Assembly (NCBI RefSeq): GCF_000230715.2
Contig: NC_019792.1
Location: 2,666,001 to 2,730,000 of the forward strand
Length of the DNA stretch: 64,000 nucleotides
DNA from: Natronobacterium gregoryi SP2
GTDB lineage: Archaea; Halobacteriota; Halobacteria; Halobacteriales; Natrialbaceae
Direction: 5' to 3'
Under the pieces are notes generated by a model, which worked only from the letters and a program-made list of their open reading frames with translations, was not told the DNA's origin and made no database searches. The position numbers and the translations under genes are program-made. Of the stretch, positions 17,209 through 25,817 are shown piece after piece (the first letter of the stretch is position 1; each line of letters begins with the position of its first letter).

Positions 17209-19335
17209 ATGGGTAACTGCATCATCTGTGGCACAGTTGTCGACGGAGAAGTCTGCGCGAGTCACGAGGAGGACGTCGCTTTCGAATTTCGAGGCACCTC
17301 CCCTTCGCAGCTTTCTCCCGGTCGGTACTACCGGGGGACCGTCGACGGCTATGCCGACTTCGGCGTGTTCGTCGACGTCGGCGACCACGTCACTGGCCTG
17401 TTGCACAGAAGCGAACTCGACCAACGCCTCGAGAGTCTCGACTGGGAGCCCGGCGACGAGGTGTTCGTCCAGGTGCTCGACGTTCGGGACAACGGTAATG
17501 TCGACCTTGGCTGGTCGATCCGTCAGCGCGGACGCGAGTTCCGCGGCAAGTTGATCGAGACGGCAGACGACGAGCTTCGACCGGAGGAACTCGAAGACGA
17601 CGACAGCGAGTCCGAAAGCGACGATTCGAACGCTGGCGACGACCGACAGACGGCATCCGCCGACAGCGAGCCGTCTGCTGCAAACAGCGGCGACACCGTC
17701 GCCGCGAGCAGTTCCGGCGGGACGAGTACCGTCGCAGCCGAGTCGACCGGATCGACGGCCACGACCGACGACGCAGTCGACACCGAATCGACCGCCGAGG
17801 ACGAACCCGCGCTCAAACGAACGACGGTCGACGCCATCGACACCCAGGTCGGGAGCGTCGTCCGCCTCGAGGGCGAGATCACTGGCGTCCGCCAGACGAG
17901 CGGTCCGACGGTCTTCGAGCTAAGCGACGAGACCGGTGCCGTCGAGTGTGCTGCCTTCGAAGAGGCGGGCGTCCGCGCTTACCCAAGCGTCGAAGTCGAA
18001 GCTGTCGTCGCACTCGAGGGCGAAGTCGAACGCCATCACGGCGAACTCCAGATCGAGACAGAGACGCTCGAGGTCCTCGAAGGCGAAAAGAGAGAGACCA
18101 TCGCCGAGCGCCTCGAGAGTGCGATCGAGCGAGAAGCGACCCCGGCCGAGATCGAGTTCCTCGCCGATCACGACGCCGTCGCTGCCGTCGAAGACGGAGT
18201 TGGAGACGCCGCGACCGCGATCCGCCGTGCCGTCATGGAGGCGCGACCGATCGTCGTCCGCCACGGTGCGACCGCCGACGGCTACCTCGCTGGCGCGGCC
18301 ATCGAGCGCGCAGTGCTCCCGCTGATCCGCGAGAAACACACCCGCGAGGACGCGGAGTACCACTACTTCGAGCGCCGGCCGCTGGACGACCACGTCTACG
18401 ACATGGACGCCGCGACCGACGACGTCACCTCGATGCTCGAGGCTCGTGACCGACACGGCGAACAGCTTCCGCTGGTCGTACTCGTCGATGTCGGGTCGAC
18501 GGTCGAGTCGATCGACGGCTACGACCTGCTCTCGCTGTACGACGCGAACGCAGTCGTCGTCGACGACAGCCACGCCGACGAAGCGATCACCGACGCCGTC
18601 GAGGTCGCCGTCACGCCGTCACTCGACGGCGCAGATGTCTCCGACGTCACGTCGACGGCGCTCGCTGCCAACGTCGCCGCCCACGTCAACGACGACGTTC
18701 GCGACGAGGTCGAACACCTCCCCGCGATCAGCTACTGGGAGGATACCCCCGAGGCGTATCTCGCGCTCGCGACCGAGGCCAACTACGACGAAACCGCGAT
18801 CGCAGAGCGCCGCGAGGCCGTCGCACTCGAGGCCTACTACCAGTCCTACAAAGACAAGCGCGAACTCGTCTCTGACCTGCTGTTTGGCGATGCGGACGCG
18901 CCAGAGGCACGCGACGGCGACCTCGCCGCCCACGTCTCCGAACAGTTCCGTGCGAAACTCGACACGGAACTCGAGACCGCCCGGGAGAACATAGAGATCG
19001 AGGAGGTCGACGGCATCACCGTCGCCGTCCTCGACACTGCAGCGTTTACACACCGATACAATTTCCCGACGACGACGCTGTTGCTCGACGAACTCCACCG
19101 TCGCCAACACGACGAGGGCCCATTCGTCACCCTCGGTGTCGGCGACGACGAACTGCACGTTCGAGCGACCGAGTCGCTGAACGTTCGCGACCTCGGCGAT
19201 GCGATCGCCGAAGCAGCTCCCGACGCCGGTGTCCGCGTCGTCGGCGGCCACGACGGCTACGTCGAGTTCCTCCCCGGGGAACGGGCGGCCGTCCGCGAGG
19301 CCGCCCTCGAGGCACTCGACGAGACGCTCGCGTAA
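17209..19335 (+). CDS. S1/OB-fold DHH-family (RecJ-like) protein with degenerate catalytic motifs
   Basis: A 708-residue protein. Residues 1-20 form a short zinc-finger-like CIICG...CASH. An S1 RNA-binding domain follows (about 35-110, GRYYRGTVDGYADFGVFVDV), then an acidic Ser-rich linker (about 125-205), an OB-fold (about 212-290, QVGSVVRLEGEITGVRQ) and a DHH/RecJ-like core from about 345. The core keeps the fold signature, but the metal-binding motifs are altered: HGATADG where HxDxDG is usual, and VVVDDSHADE where DHH is usual. It may be a nuclease-dead, Cdc45-like scaffold or use other residues. The ATG is preceded by GTTTTAGG about 30 bases upstream, suggesting a leaderless message. Confidence 0.82.
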   Translation: MGNCIICGTVVDGEVCASHEEDVAFEFRGTSPSQLSPGRYYRGTVDGYADFGVFVDVGDHVTGLLHRSELDQRLESLDWEPGDEVFVQVLDVRDNGNVDLGWSIRQRGREFRGKLIETADDELRPEELEDDDSESESDDSNAGDDRQTASADSEPSAANSGDTVAASSSGGTSTVAAESTGSTATTDDAVDTESTAEDEPALKRTTVDAIDTQVGSVVRLEGEITGVRQTSGPTVFELSDETGAVECAAFEEAGVRAYPSVEVEAVVALEGEVERHHGELQIETETLEVLEGEKRETIAERLESAIEREATPAEIEFLADHDAVAAVEDGVGDAATAIRRAVMEARPIVVRHGATADGYLAGAAIERAVLPLIREKHTREDAEYHYFERRPLDDHVYDMDAATDDVTSMLEARDRHGEQLPLVVLVDVGSTVESIDGYDLLSLYDANAVVVDDSHADEAITDAVEVAVTPSLDGADVSDVTSTALAANVAAHVNDDVRDEVEHLPAISYWEDTPEAYLALATEANYDETAIAERREAVALEAYYQSYKDKRELVSDLLFGDADAPEARDGDLAAHVSEQFRAKLDTELETARENIEIEEVDGITVAVLDTAAFTHRYNFPTTTLLLDELHRRQHDEGPFVTLGVGDDELHVRATESLNVRDLGDAIAEAAPDAGVRVVGGHDGYVEFLPGERAAVREAALEALDETLA

Positions 19336-19541
19336 GCACGGAGTCAACGCGCACCGTCCCGTTCTCCGCGCGCCACGTCCTCGAGTGATGACGCCGTCGA
19401 GCCGAGAGTCCGCGTGGCCCGTCGGCCTCTGTGTGACCGTCGCCTGGTTTCGCAGTCGCTCCGACCACCACAACACGGTCGGCAGCTGTGACGACCGTTC
19501 GAGCGAGTCATGGAACGTGTGGACGTGGACTCCTCGCCGTC

Positions 19542-19628
19542 TCATCCGGTTTGCTGTCGGTCATGTCCGGCGCGACCGCGAGCCCGCCTGCGGCCGCAGC
19601 CGGTACATCGGTACAGCAGTCCGTCTCA
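19542..19628. repeat. MITE-A copy 2
   Basis: An 81-bp body (19545-19625), from CCGGTTTGCTGTCGG... to ...GGTACAGCAGTCCGTC, with the GC-rich inner arms CGGCGCGACCGC and GCGGCCGCAGCCGG. Flanked by TCA on both sides. It sits alone in the gene-free stretch 19336-19982, next to the 79-bp hairpin element. Confidence 0.75.
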
Positions 19629-19638
19629 CAACTCGGCT

Positions 19639-19727
19639 CTAGTGGCGGGCCAAGCCTGCACTGATGGGTCGAATCTGGCGGTGTGGCCCGATTCGACCCG
19701 TCAGTCGACGGTTGGGACGGTACTAGT
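19639..19727. repeat. 79-bp hairpin element (MITE-C) copy 1 with CTAGT flanks
   Basis: The body 19644-19722 (79 bp) is identical at 77 of 79 positions to the copy at 40817-40895. The centre is an inverted repeat, CTGATGGGTCGAATC against GATTCGACCCGTCAG, one mismatch, around a 13-14 base loop. CTAGT flanks both ends (19639-19643, 19723-19727), read as a 4-5-bp target duplication. Confidence 0.75.
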
Positions 19728-19847
19728 ATGACGGGTCGGCGTGATGGGAGCTGGCGGGTTACAGGACTGCGCTCTGGCCGTAACTCGAACGGCTTCCTGG
19801 ACGGCGGTGCCGGCGCACTCTCTCCACCGTCAGTTCCCTGACCCGAA

Positions 19848-19885
19848 GCGGCTACACCGAGACATCGTGCCAGCAATCCGTATGA
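19848..19885. repeat. MITE-A partial copy (right half)
   Basis: Only the right arm and terminus are recognisable: GCGGCTACACCGAGACATCG followed by GCCAGCAATCCGTA, then TGA. The left half cannot be found. The surrounding 19336-19982 interval holds no gene that I can support, only this, MITE-A copy 2 and the hairpin element. Confidence 0.5.
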
Positions 19886-19982
19886 ACTGGAACTCGAGTG
19901 TCGGCGTCGGTTCCGGAACCGAGGGCGAGAACACGCAAACGCCTACCGGTCGCTTTTGCTGTGGGTCCGGAAACCGTCACGC

Positions 19983-20368
19983 ATGAGTGGCAACGACCGG
20001 AGCCGCGATCGTACACAGGACCGCGCCGAACAGCGCAACGCCGACCGGGCCGACCGGACCGAGTCGGTCCTCGAAGACATCGAACGATACTTCGGCGAAC
20101 TCGAGTATCCAGTCATCAGTGAGGGGGTCGCGGCCGAGTACGGAAACGAGTCGCTCGACATGCAAAACGAGACGGAGTCGCTGGGCAGCGTCTTCGTCCG
20201 GCTCGTTGGCGAAGAGTTCGACTCCCTCGAGGGGTTTGGGAGGCCGTCTACGGCGAAATAACCGACGAATCGGGGGGTCACCACGAGGCGCATCTGGAGC
20301 GGGATCTCGAGCGATTGGACGATCGGAAGGACGGCTCGCTCGGCGAGACCGGAAGTGACGCCCTCTAA
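19983..20368 (+). pseudogene. Frameshifted small conserved haloarchaeal protein (DUF5789-like)
   Basis: From the ATG at 19983 the protein begins MSGNDRSRDRTQDRAEQRNA and runs through NETESLGSVFVRLVGEEFD. Near 20238, after codons for Ser-Leu-Glu, the frame is lost. Removing the equivalent of one missing base restores VWEAVYGEITDESGGHHEA and a C-terminus SLGETGSDAL ending at TAA 20366-20368. This composite matches the pattern of small haloarchaeal proteins I recall as DUF5789-like. Either a one-base deletion inactivated the gene or the base is a sequencing error in a G-rich run. Confidence 0.6.
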
Positions 20369-20513
20369 CCCGCCGCCGGTCGCGTTCCCGGGGTCGCCGC
20401 TCGAGGGACGCTTCGTTGCAAAAGACCGCTGTAGCAGCCACGACCGAACCGGTTTCTGTCGGGCGGATCGAGATAGCAGAACGGATTTACGTCCCCGTCG
20501 CCTTCGTTCGCGT

Positions 20514-21125
20514 ATGGATTACGAATCGAGTCTCGACCGAGCGATGGAGGACGTTCCCGACATCGGAGGCGACGAACAGCGGTTACAGATTCCGGATGCC
20601 ACAGCCCAGAAAGACGGTGCGTTCACCCGGTTCAAGAACGTCGACGATATCGCCGACGTGCTCTCCCGGGAGACCGAACACGTTCACCGGTTCATCCAGC
20701 GTGAACTGGGGACTAGTGGTAAACTTGAGGACGGTCGTGCCCGGTACAACGGCTCGTTCTCTCAGCAGGACTTCGACGCTGCCGTCGACGCCTACGTCGA
20801 CGAGTACGTCCTCTGTACGGAGTGTGGCTTGCCGGACACCCGTCTCGTCCGCGAGGATCGCACGCCGATGCTTCGCTGTGACGCCTGTGGTGCGTTCCGT
20901 CCCGTCACCAAGCGCTCGACGAGCACCCAGCAGCAACAACAGCAGGAAGCCGTCGAAGAGGGCAAGACCTACACTGTCGAGATCACCGGCACGGGCCGCA
21001 AGGGTGACGGTGTCGCGGAAAAAGGCGAGTACACGATCTTCGTCCCCGGTGCAGCCGAAGGTGACGTCGTCGACATCTACATCAAGAACATCTCGGGCAA
21101 CCTCGCGTTCGCCCGTCTCGACTGA
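20514..21125 (+). CDS. Translation initiation factor aIF2 subunit beta fused to a TRAM domain
   Basis: A 203-residue protein. Residues about 1-140 are aIF2-beta/eIF5-type: an N-terminal helix, a central alpha/beta domain and a zinc ribbon with CTECGLPDTR and CDACGAFRP (C-x2-C, C-x2-C). After a Gln-rich linker, residues about 148-203 form a TRAM domain (GTGRKGDGVAEKGEYTIFVPG). The fusion is common in haloarchaea. The factor is part of the aIF2 complex that delivers initiator tRNA. The ATG at 20514 is about 30 bases after GGATTTACG, consistent with a leaderless message. Confidence 0.92.
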   Translation: MDYESSLDRAMEDVPDIGGDEQRLQIPDATAQKDGAFTRFKNVDDIADVLSRETEHVHRFIQRELGTSGKLEDGRARYNGSFSQQDFDAAVDAYVDEYVLCTECGLPDTRLVREDRTPMLRCDACGAFRPVTKRSTSTQQQQQQEAVEEGKTYTVEITGTGRKGDGVAEKGEYTIFVPGAAEGDVVDIYIKNISGNLAFARLD

Positions 21126-21227
21126 GCCGCTCCTGTTCCCGCGATGTCCCTGCTTCGATCACCACAGAACCGGCAGCGTTCGGCCCCTCCTGAACGTTTT
21201 TGTTCCGATCCCGACTGAACTAGCCGT

Positions 21228-22433
21228 ATGTCGACACAGCTTCCTGCCGAGGAGTTCGAACGCCGTCTCGAGGCCGTCCGCGGTCGGCTCGCGGAGACGG
21301 ACGCGGGCGCTGGCGTCTGGTTCGGCGCGACGAGCATCGAGTATCTCACCGGCTTCGATCACATCCAGACCGAACGGCCGGTCGTGCTCGCAGTAACGGA
21401 CGAACGCGTCGCGATCACCGTTCCCCGACTCGAGGTCGAACGTGTCGAGTCGAACCCGCGGATCGACGCCGTCTATCACTACCGGGACTATCCCGGCGGC
21501 AAATCGATCGAGACCGCAGTCGAGATGCTCGAGGAACTCGGTGTCGACGCCGTCGCCGCCGATGCCGACGGCGCGCCGGGCGTGATGGGCTACCAGGGCC
21601 CCGTACTGTCGGAGTTCGTCGACCTCGAGAGCCAGGGCTGGGTCGCGCGACTGCGCTGGGAGAAGTCCGAGGCCGAACTCGAGTTGATCCGTGAGTCTGC
21701 CAAGTGGGCGAACCTCGGTCATCGCTATCTCGCGGAGTACACCGAGCCGGGCGCTCACCCGGCGACGGTGAGCCAGCGGGCGTCGCTCGAGGCCTCCCGG
21801 GCGATGCTCGATACCCTCGGGGACCAGTATGTCGCCCGCACTCGTGGCGACGGGCCGGTCCACGCGGGCTACATCACGGGCGAACAGACTAGGCTTCCCC
21901 ACGGCCACACCGCGAATCGCCGACTCGAGGCGGGCGACGTGCTCGTCACGGGCGCGAGCGCAAACGTCGACGGCTACTTCTCAGAACTCGAGCGGACGAT
22001 GTTCGTCGGTGAGCCCGACGACGAGCAGGTCAACTACTTCGAGATCATGGCAGAGGCCCAGGACATTGCGATCGACGAACTCGGCCCGGGCGTCCCAATC
22101 GCGGCAGTCGACCGCGCCGTCGAGGCCTACTTCGAGGAGCAAGGTGTCGCGGACCTCGCACAGCACCACGTCGGCCACAACATCGGCATGGGCGGCCACG
22201 AACCGCCGTACATCGACGAGGGGTGGGGAGACCACTGCGAGAGCGAACACACGAACTACGACGAGGACGACGCCGTGATGCAGCCCGGCCACGTCTGGAC
22301 GATCGAACCCGGCATCTACACCGACACCTACGGCTACCGTCACTCCGATACGATCGCCGTCACCGAGGACGGGATCGAGTGGCTGACCTACTATCCGCGA
22401 GACCTCGAGTCGAATATCGTGTCGCTCGAGTGA
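21228..22433 (+). CDS. M24-family (Xaa-Pro peptidase/creatinase fold) protein with altered metal ligands
   Basis: A 401-residue pita-bread-fold protein with an N-terminal creatinase-type domain and a C-terminal M24 domain from about residue 155. The conserved His (VGHNIGMGGHE) and one Glu (VWTIEPGIY) are present. The two Asp ligands usual in IDLGA...SDITRT correspond to VTGAS...SELERT, and the last Glu of RIEDT corresponds to RHSDT. So three of five dimetal ligands differ. It may be a metal-independent, creatinase-like amidinohydrolase or peptidase relative rather than a true prolidase. Single gene; ATG start at 21228. Confidence 0.8.
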   Translation: MSTQLPAEEFERRLEAVRGRLAETDAGAGVWFGATSIEYLTGFDHIQTERPVVLAVTDERVAITVPRLEVERVESNPRIDAVYHYRDYPGGKSIETAVEMLEELGVDAVAADADGAPGVMGYQGPVLSEFVDLESQGWVARLRWEKSEAELELIRESAKWANLGHRYLAEYTEPGAHPATVSQRASLEASRAMLDTLGDQYVARTRGDGPVHAGYITGEQTRLPHGHTANRRLEAGDVLVTGASANVDGYFSELERTMFVGEPDDEQVNYFEIMAEAQDIAIDELGPGVPIAAVDRAVEAYFEEQGVADLAQHHVGHNIGMGGHEPPYIDEGWGDHCESEHTNYDEDDAVMQPGHVWTIEPGIYTDTYGYRHSDTIAVTEDGIEWLTYYPRDLESNIVSLE

Positions 22434-22505
22434 CCTCGATCGACGGAGGTCGACCAGTTTGTGATCGAAAAAGGGATTAGACGCCACGACCGAACGTTTC
22501 GGACA

Positions 22506-22721
22506 GTGAGTGAAACAGAGACGGCACTTGCTCTCAAGCAATCGGTTGCACTGTTGGTGATTCTTCCGACAGCGATCGGTCTCGTCTCTGTTCTCTCCGG
22601 TGATCGTCTCGCAACCGGTGTTCGATGGGGGACGCTGATGGCTATCGTCGTCTTACTCTATTACTATTGGAGTGATATACTCGGCAACCCCGAACACGCA
22701 GGCTGGTTGGGCAAAAAGTAG
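22506..22721 (+). CDS. Small two-helix membrane protein
   Basis: A 71-residue protein from the GTG at 22506 with two hydrophobic helices (SVALLVILPTAIGLVSVL and GTLMAIVVLLYYYWSDIL), ending NPEHAGWLGKK. The frame is open to 22461, but the N-terminal extra residues are Arg-rich and unlikely. Function unknown. Confidence 0.6.
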   Translation: MSETETALALKQSVALLVILPTAIGLVSVLSGDRLATGVRWGTLMAIVVLLYYYWSDILGNPEHAGWLGKK

Positions 22722-23639
22722 TGACTCGTCTCGTCGCCGCTCGTTCGGTATACTGACACCGGTCTCGTCGACGCTTGTCGATGGATTTTATCGTTTCAAA
22801 ACGTTCAAACAACGGGTTTACGTATCGATGATATGGTCTCCGACAGAGATAGTCGCTCTCGACGGAAGGATAACGACGGGATTAGCGCGGAATCTACGAT
22901 TTCTCGACGTCACACACTACAGGCTGGAGTCGTCACTGCCGTCTCGCTTTCGGGCTGTCTCGGTGACGGGTTCTCTGTCGGCGACGATACCGCCGACAGT
23001 GGCGACGGTGCAGCCGAGGAACCGACCGACGACGCGGATTCGGACGAGGAAGACGACGCGTCTCCGGACGACGACCCGCTGGCCACTGTTTACGCGTACC
23101 TGGAGGCGGCCGTCGACGAAGACCTCGAGCGAATGAGCGAACTCTCTCACTCGGACAATCCCGTAGATCCCGCTGCCTGGGTCGAAGAAGGATGGGAGTT
23201 CCGCGGCGGCGGCGACGAAGAAGCACTCGAGGCGGTCGAGATGGAAGTGGTCGACGACGACGCCACGCTCGAGGACGTATTCGAGCTAGAGGGTGCAGCG
23301 TTCTGGTTCGACGAGGAGGAACTGGCCGAGACACTCGAGGGCGAAGACGTGGCGACGGTCGAGATTGTCGCCGAGGAGCCGACCGAGGACGACATGGTCT
23401 GGCTGCTGGCCACCGAGGACGGTGACTGGCGATATCTGTTCGCGGCGGAAATCGACGACACGCCGGACGACCCCGAGGAGGCGTTCGACGAGCAGATCGA
23501 GGACGAAGACGACGACGTGGTCGTCGAGATCGACTGGGAGTACGACAGTCCGACGAGTGACGTTCCCCAGGCTGCCGTCGAGATCACGGAGGAACGCGGC
23601 GTCGAGGCCAACCGGATCGAGATCGATACCACTATCGAG

Positions 23640-24577
23640 GGCCGTGGTGAATCGCCATACGGCGCTTGATTTCGCTAGTTGACGGTACGCTTGATGTTGT
23701 ATACGGCACACATTAGGACGATTTCACGGAACTCACGATACCAGCTTCGCGCACGCACGGCGTCGCCGAGCGTGCGCTTGATCACCGAGAAGACGGTCTC
23801 AGACAACGCTCTCTGGCCGTAGAGAGTCCCATCGATCCGCGCGTTATGCGCGTGATCGATGGGACGGAACTCTCGATGCTTGATCAGCGGTCTTACGTCC
23901 TCTTCCCGGAGTTTATCACGGAACCGTTGCCAGTCGTAGCCTTTGTCGGCGGCGAGGCTGTGCAACTCGCCAGCGTTGCGGCGGGCGAGTTGCCAGCCGA
24001 TCTGCGTGTCGTGACGTTTCTTGGTTGTGCAGTGAACGTCGAGGATAGCTTGTGACTCAGTATCGACCAGAGCCGTTGTTTTGAGCGTCTGAACGCGGTA
24101 ATTCGTCCGTCGGCAGTAGTGTTTGCTCGCGTTTTCGCGGTCGAAAAACGTCGCATCCATCGCCGCATGGCCAGATGGCTCGTGCAGCTGCGCCGACAGG
24201 CGCAGCAGCACTCGCCAGACTGCCATCTTGATCCTATCAAATGCTTTCACTAGCGTAGAGTGATCAGGGAGATCGGCCTCCTCAAGGCCGATCTCCGCCA
24301 GTATTTGTGGCATCTCGCTCAACAGGTCAAGTGCTTCCCGGTAGGATTTCTCCAAGTAAATCCGCAGACAGTGCAGCGAAACGACGGCGTAGTCGGCGAA
24401 TCCGCCGCCACCCTGCGGGGCGGCGGATTCGCCTCGGCCACCAACAGCACTTTTAGCCAACGTCACGACCTTCCCAGTGAAGCGGGAAATTTTGGACATA
24501 GAGCATCCGCCGTTTCCCGCTTCAACTCCCTAGTTCTGACGGTCGAAGTCTATGCAGTCATGCGATTCACCAGAGCC
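23640..24577 (-). mobile_element. ISH1-type (IS5 family) insertion sequence, 938 bp
   Basis: Bounded by direct repeats CTATCGAG (23632-23639 and 24578-24585). Terminal inverted repeats read GGCCGTGGTGAATCGC on the left and GGCTCTGGTGAATCGC on the right, with 2 mismatches in 16. An 8-bp duplication is the hallmark of the ISH1 subgroup of IS5. It contains one intact transposase and sits in a lipoprotein gene, so it is probably a recent insertion. Confidence 0.85.
23675..24499 (-). CDS. IS5-family (ISH1-type) DDE transposase
   Basis: A 274-residue intact transposase, the only gene of the insertion sequence. The DDE residues are visible: MDATFF (first Asp, about 113), AADKGYDW (second Asp, about 184) and ETVFSVIKRTLG (Glu, about 236). 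The N-terminal part has the YREALDLLSEMPQILAEIGL helix-rich region of this subgroup. No frameshift or stop, so the element may still be active. Confidence 0.92.
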   Translation of the reverse strand: MSKISRFTGKVVTLAKSAVGGRGESAAPQGGGGFADYAVVSLHCLRIYLEKSYREALDLLSEMPQILAEIGLEEADLPDHSTLVKAFDRIKMAVWRVLLRLSAQLHEPSGHAAMDATFFDRENASKHYCRRTNYRVQTLKTTALVDTESQAILDVHCTTKKRHDTQIGWQLARRNAGELHSLAADKGYDWQRFRDKLREEDVRPLIKHREFRPIDHAHNARIDGTLYGQRALSETVFSVIKRTLGDAVRARSWYREFREIVLMCAVYNIKRTVN

Positions 24578-24759
24578 CTATCGAGGGAGCGTCCACGGGT
24601 GCCTACGACCGGGACGACGACGAGTTTACAGCCACCTGGGACGGCGGCAACACGCTTTACGTCCCGTACGACACGGACGGCGATCAGATCGTCGTCACTG
24701 CGATCGACGAGGAGGAAGACGAGTCCTGGGTTGTCCACCGGGAGCACTACCTCCCGTAG

Positions 24760-25168
24760 ATCGATACTGACGTCACCGGAAGGGTCACCACGGACTGTAT
24801 CTACTGTTTGTCTCTGGCTGGCGACAGACAGAACACGAAACCCCCCGACGATGGGGAAGAGACCGAAGGAAAATATGATGGGCACATCGACCGGATACTG
24901 GACGTTTTCAGCATATTGTAGCCAGCACGCTCGTCGAGAACCATCCCTGTACCGAGTGTGGCACCTCTTGGCTCGAGTGTGATATGCAGCTGTTTTCGAG
25001 CGTTCAACCCAGAACTTGTGTGACACGATCGCTACGAAAGTACGTTTTAGGCACGCTATCGGTGAGAGGTGAGCCACTGTGTGCGGGGACTCACGCTCGA
25101 TCTAACCGGCGCTCGAGTGAGCCGCGCGAACCGCGAAACTAAAGTCAGCTTGTCCTAGTTACACGGAC
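24760..25168. other. Gene-free stretch before the cobalamin operon
   Basis: I see no supported gene, repeat or RNA. Short open stretches encode no recognisable protein. The right end must contain the promoter of the cobalamin operon, though no strong TATA element stands out. Confidence 0.4.
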
Positions 25169-25810
25169 GTGGCAGTATCGTTTGACCTCTTTGGAACCCT
25201 CGTCTGTGCCGACACGCCCGACGATCCGGCTGCGGCCGTCGCCGCGGAACTCGAGGCCCGTGACGTCTCGGTGCCCGACGACTGGGGCGACGCCTACCGC
25301 GGGCCCCACGTCGACGCGCCCGAGGGTGCCGAGGTGCCGTTACACGCACACGTCGCTCGCGCGCTCGCGAGCCGCGGCGTCCATCCGTCGGGAAACGTCT
25401 CTCGACGGGCCGTCGTCGCCGCGTTCGATCCCGTCGTCGAGACCAGATCGGGCGCTCGAGAGGCACTCGAGGCCGCCCGCGAGTACGGCCCCGTCGCGCT
25501 CTGTTCGAACTGTAGCGTCCCCGAACTCGTGGGTCGGACGCTCGTCAGGTCCGATTTCGAGCGAGAAGACTTCGACGCCATCGTCTCGAGCGTCGGCTGT
25601 GGCTGGCGCAAGCCGGCTCCCGATATTTTCACACAGACTGCGGACGAACTCGGCGTCTCACCCGGAGACCTGATCCACGTCGGCGACGACCCGCGGACCG
25701 ACGGCGGAATCGAAGCGGTCGGCGGGCGGGCGATCCTGCTCGAGGAGACGCCCCTCGAAGACGTACCGGCCGAAATAGAGGCGCTCGAGGGCAAAAGAGA
25801 GGAGAGGTGA
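25169..25810 (+). CDS. HAD-family hydrolase, first gene of the cobalamin operon
   Basis: A 213-residue HAD phosphatase from a GTG start. Motif I is SFDLFGTLV (the second Asp of DxD is replaced by Phe, as in many HAD dehalogenase-like members). A Ser-containing motif II (ALCSNCS), Lys in WRKPAPDIF and acidic GDDPRTD complete the site. It ends 7 bases before cbiB and so belongs to the operon. No CobC/CobZ phosphatase is visible in the cluster, so this enzyme may remove phosphate from alpha-ribazole phosphate or adenosylcobalamin phosphate (inference). Confidence 0.8.
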   Translation: MAVSFDLFGTLVCADTPDDPAAAVAAELEARDVSVPDDWGDAYRGPHVDAPEGAEVPLHAHVARALASRGVHPSGNVSRRAVVAAFDPVVETRSGAREALEAAREYGPVALCSNCSVPELVGRTLVRSDFEREDFDAIVSSVGCGWRKPAPDIFTQTADELGVSPGDLIHVGDDPRTDGGIEAVGGRAILLEETPLEDVPAEIEALEGKREER

Positions 25811-25817
25811 GTCGGGA

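Larger units (their letters stand above)
22833..24759 (+). pseudogene. Tat lipoprotein gene interrupted by an ISH1-type insertion sequence
   Basis: Residues 1-269 are encoded at 22833-23639 and the last 57 residues at 24586-24759 (in-frame TAG). Removing the element and one copy of the 8-bp duplication CTATCGAG restores an unbroken 326-residue frame across ...DTTIEG/ASTGAYDRDD.... The N-terminus is a Tat lipoprotein signal: SRRHTLQAG, a hydrophobic run and LSGC. An acidic mature part follows. As it stands, translation runs a few codons into the element and ends at TGA 23667-23669, giving a 278-residue truncated product. Function unknown; partial activity cannot be excluded. Confidence 0.85.
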
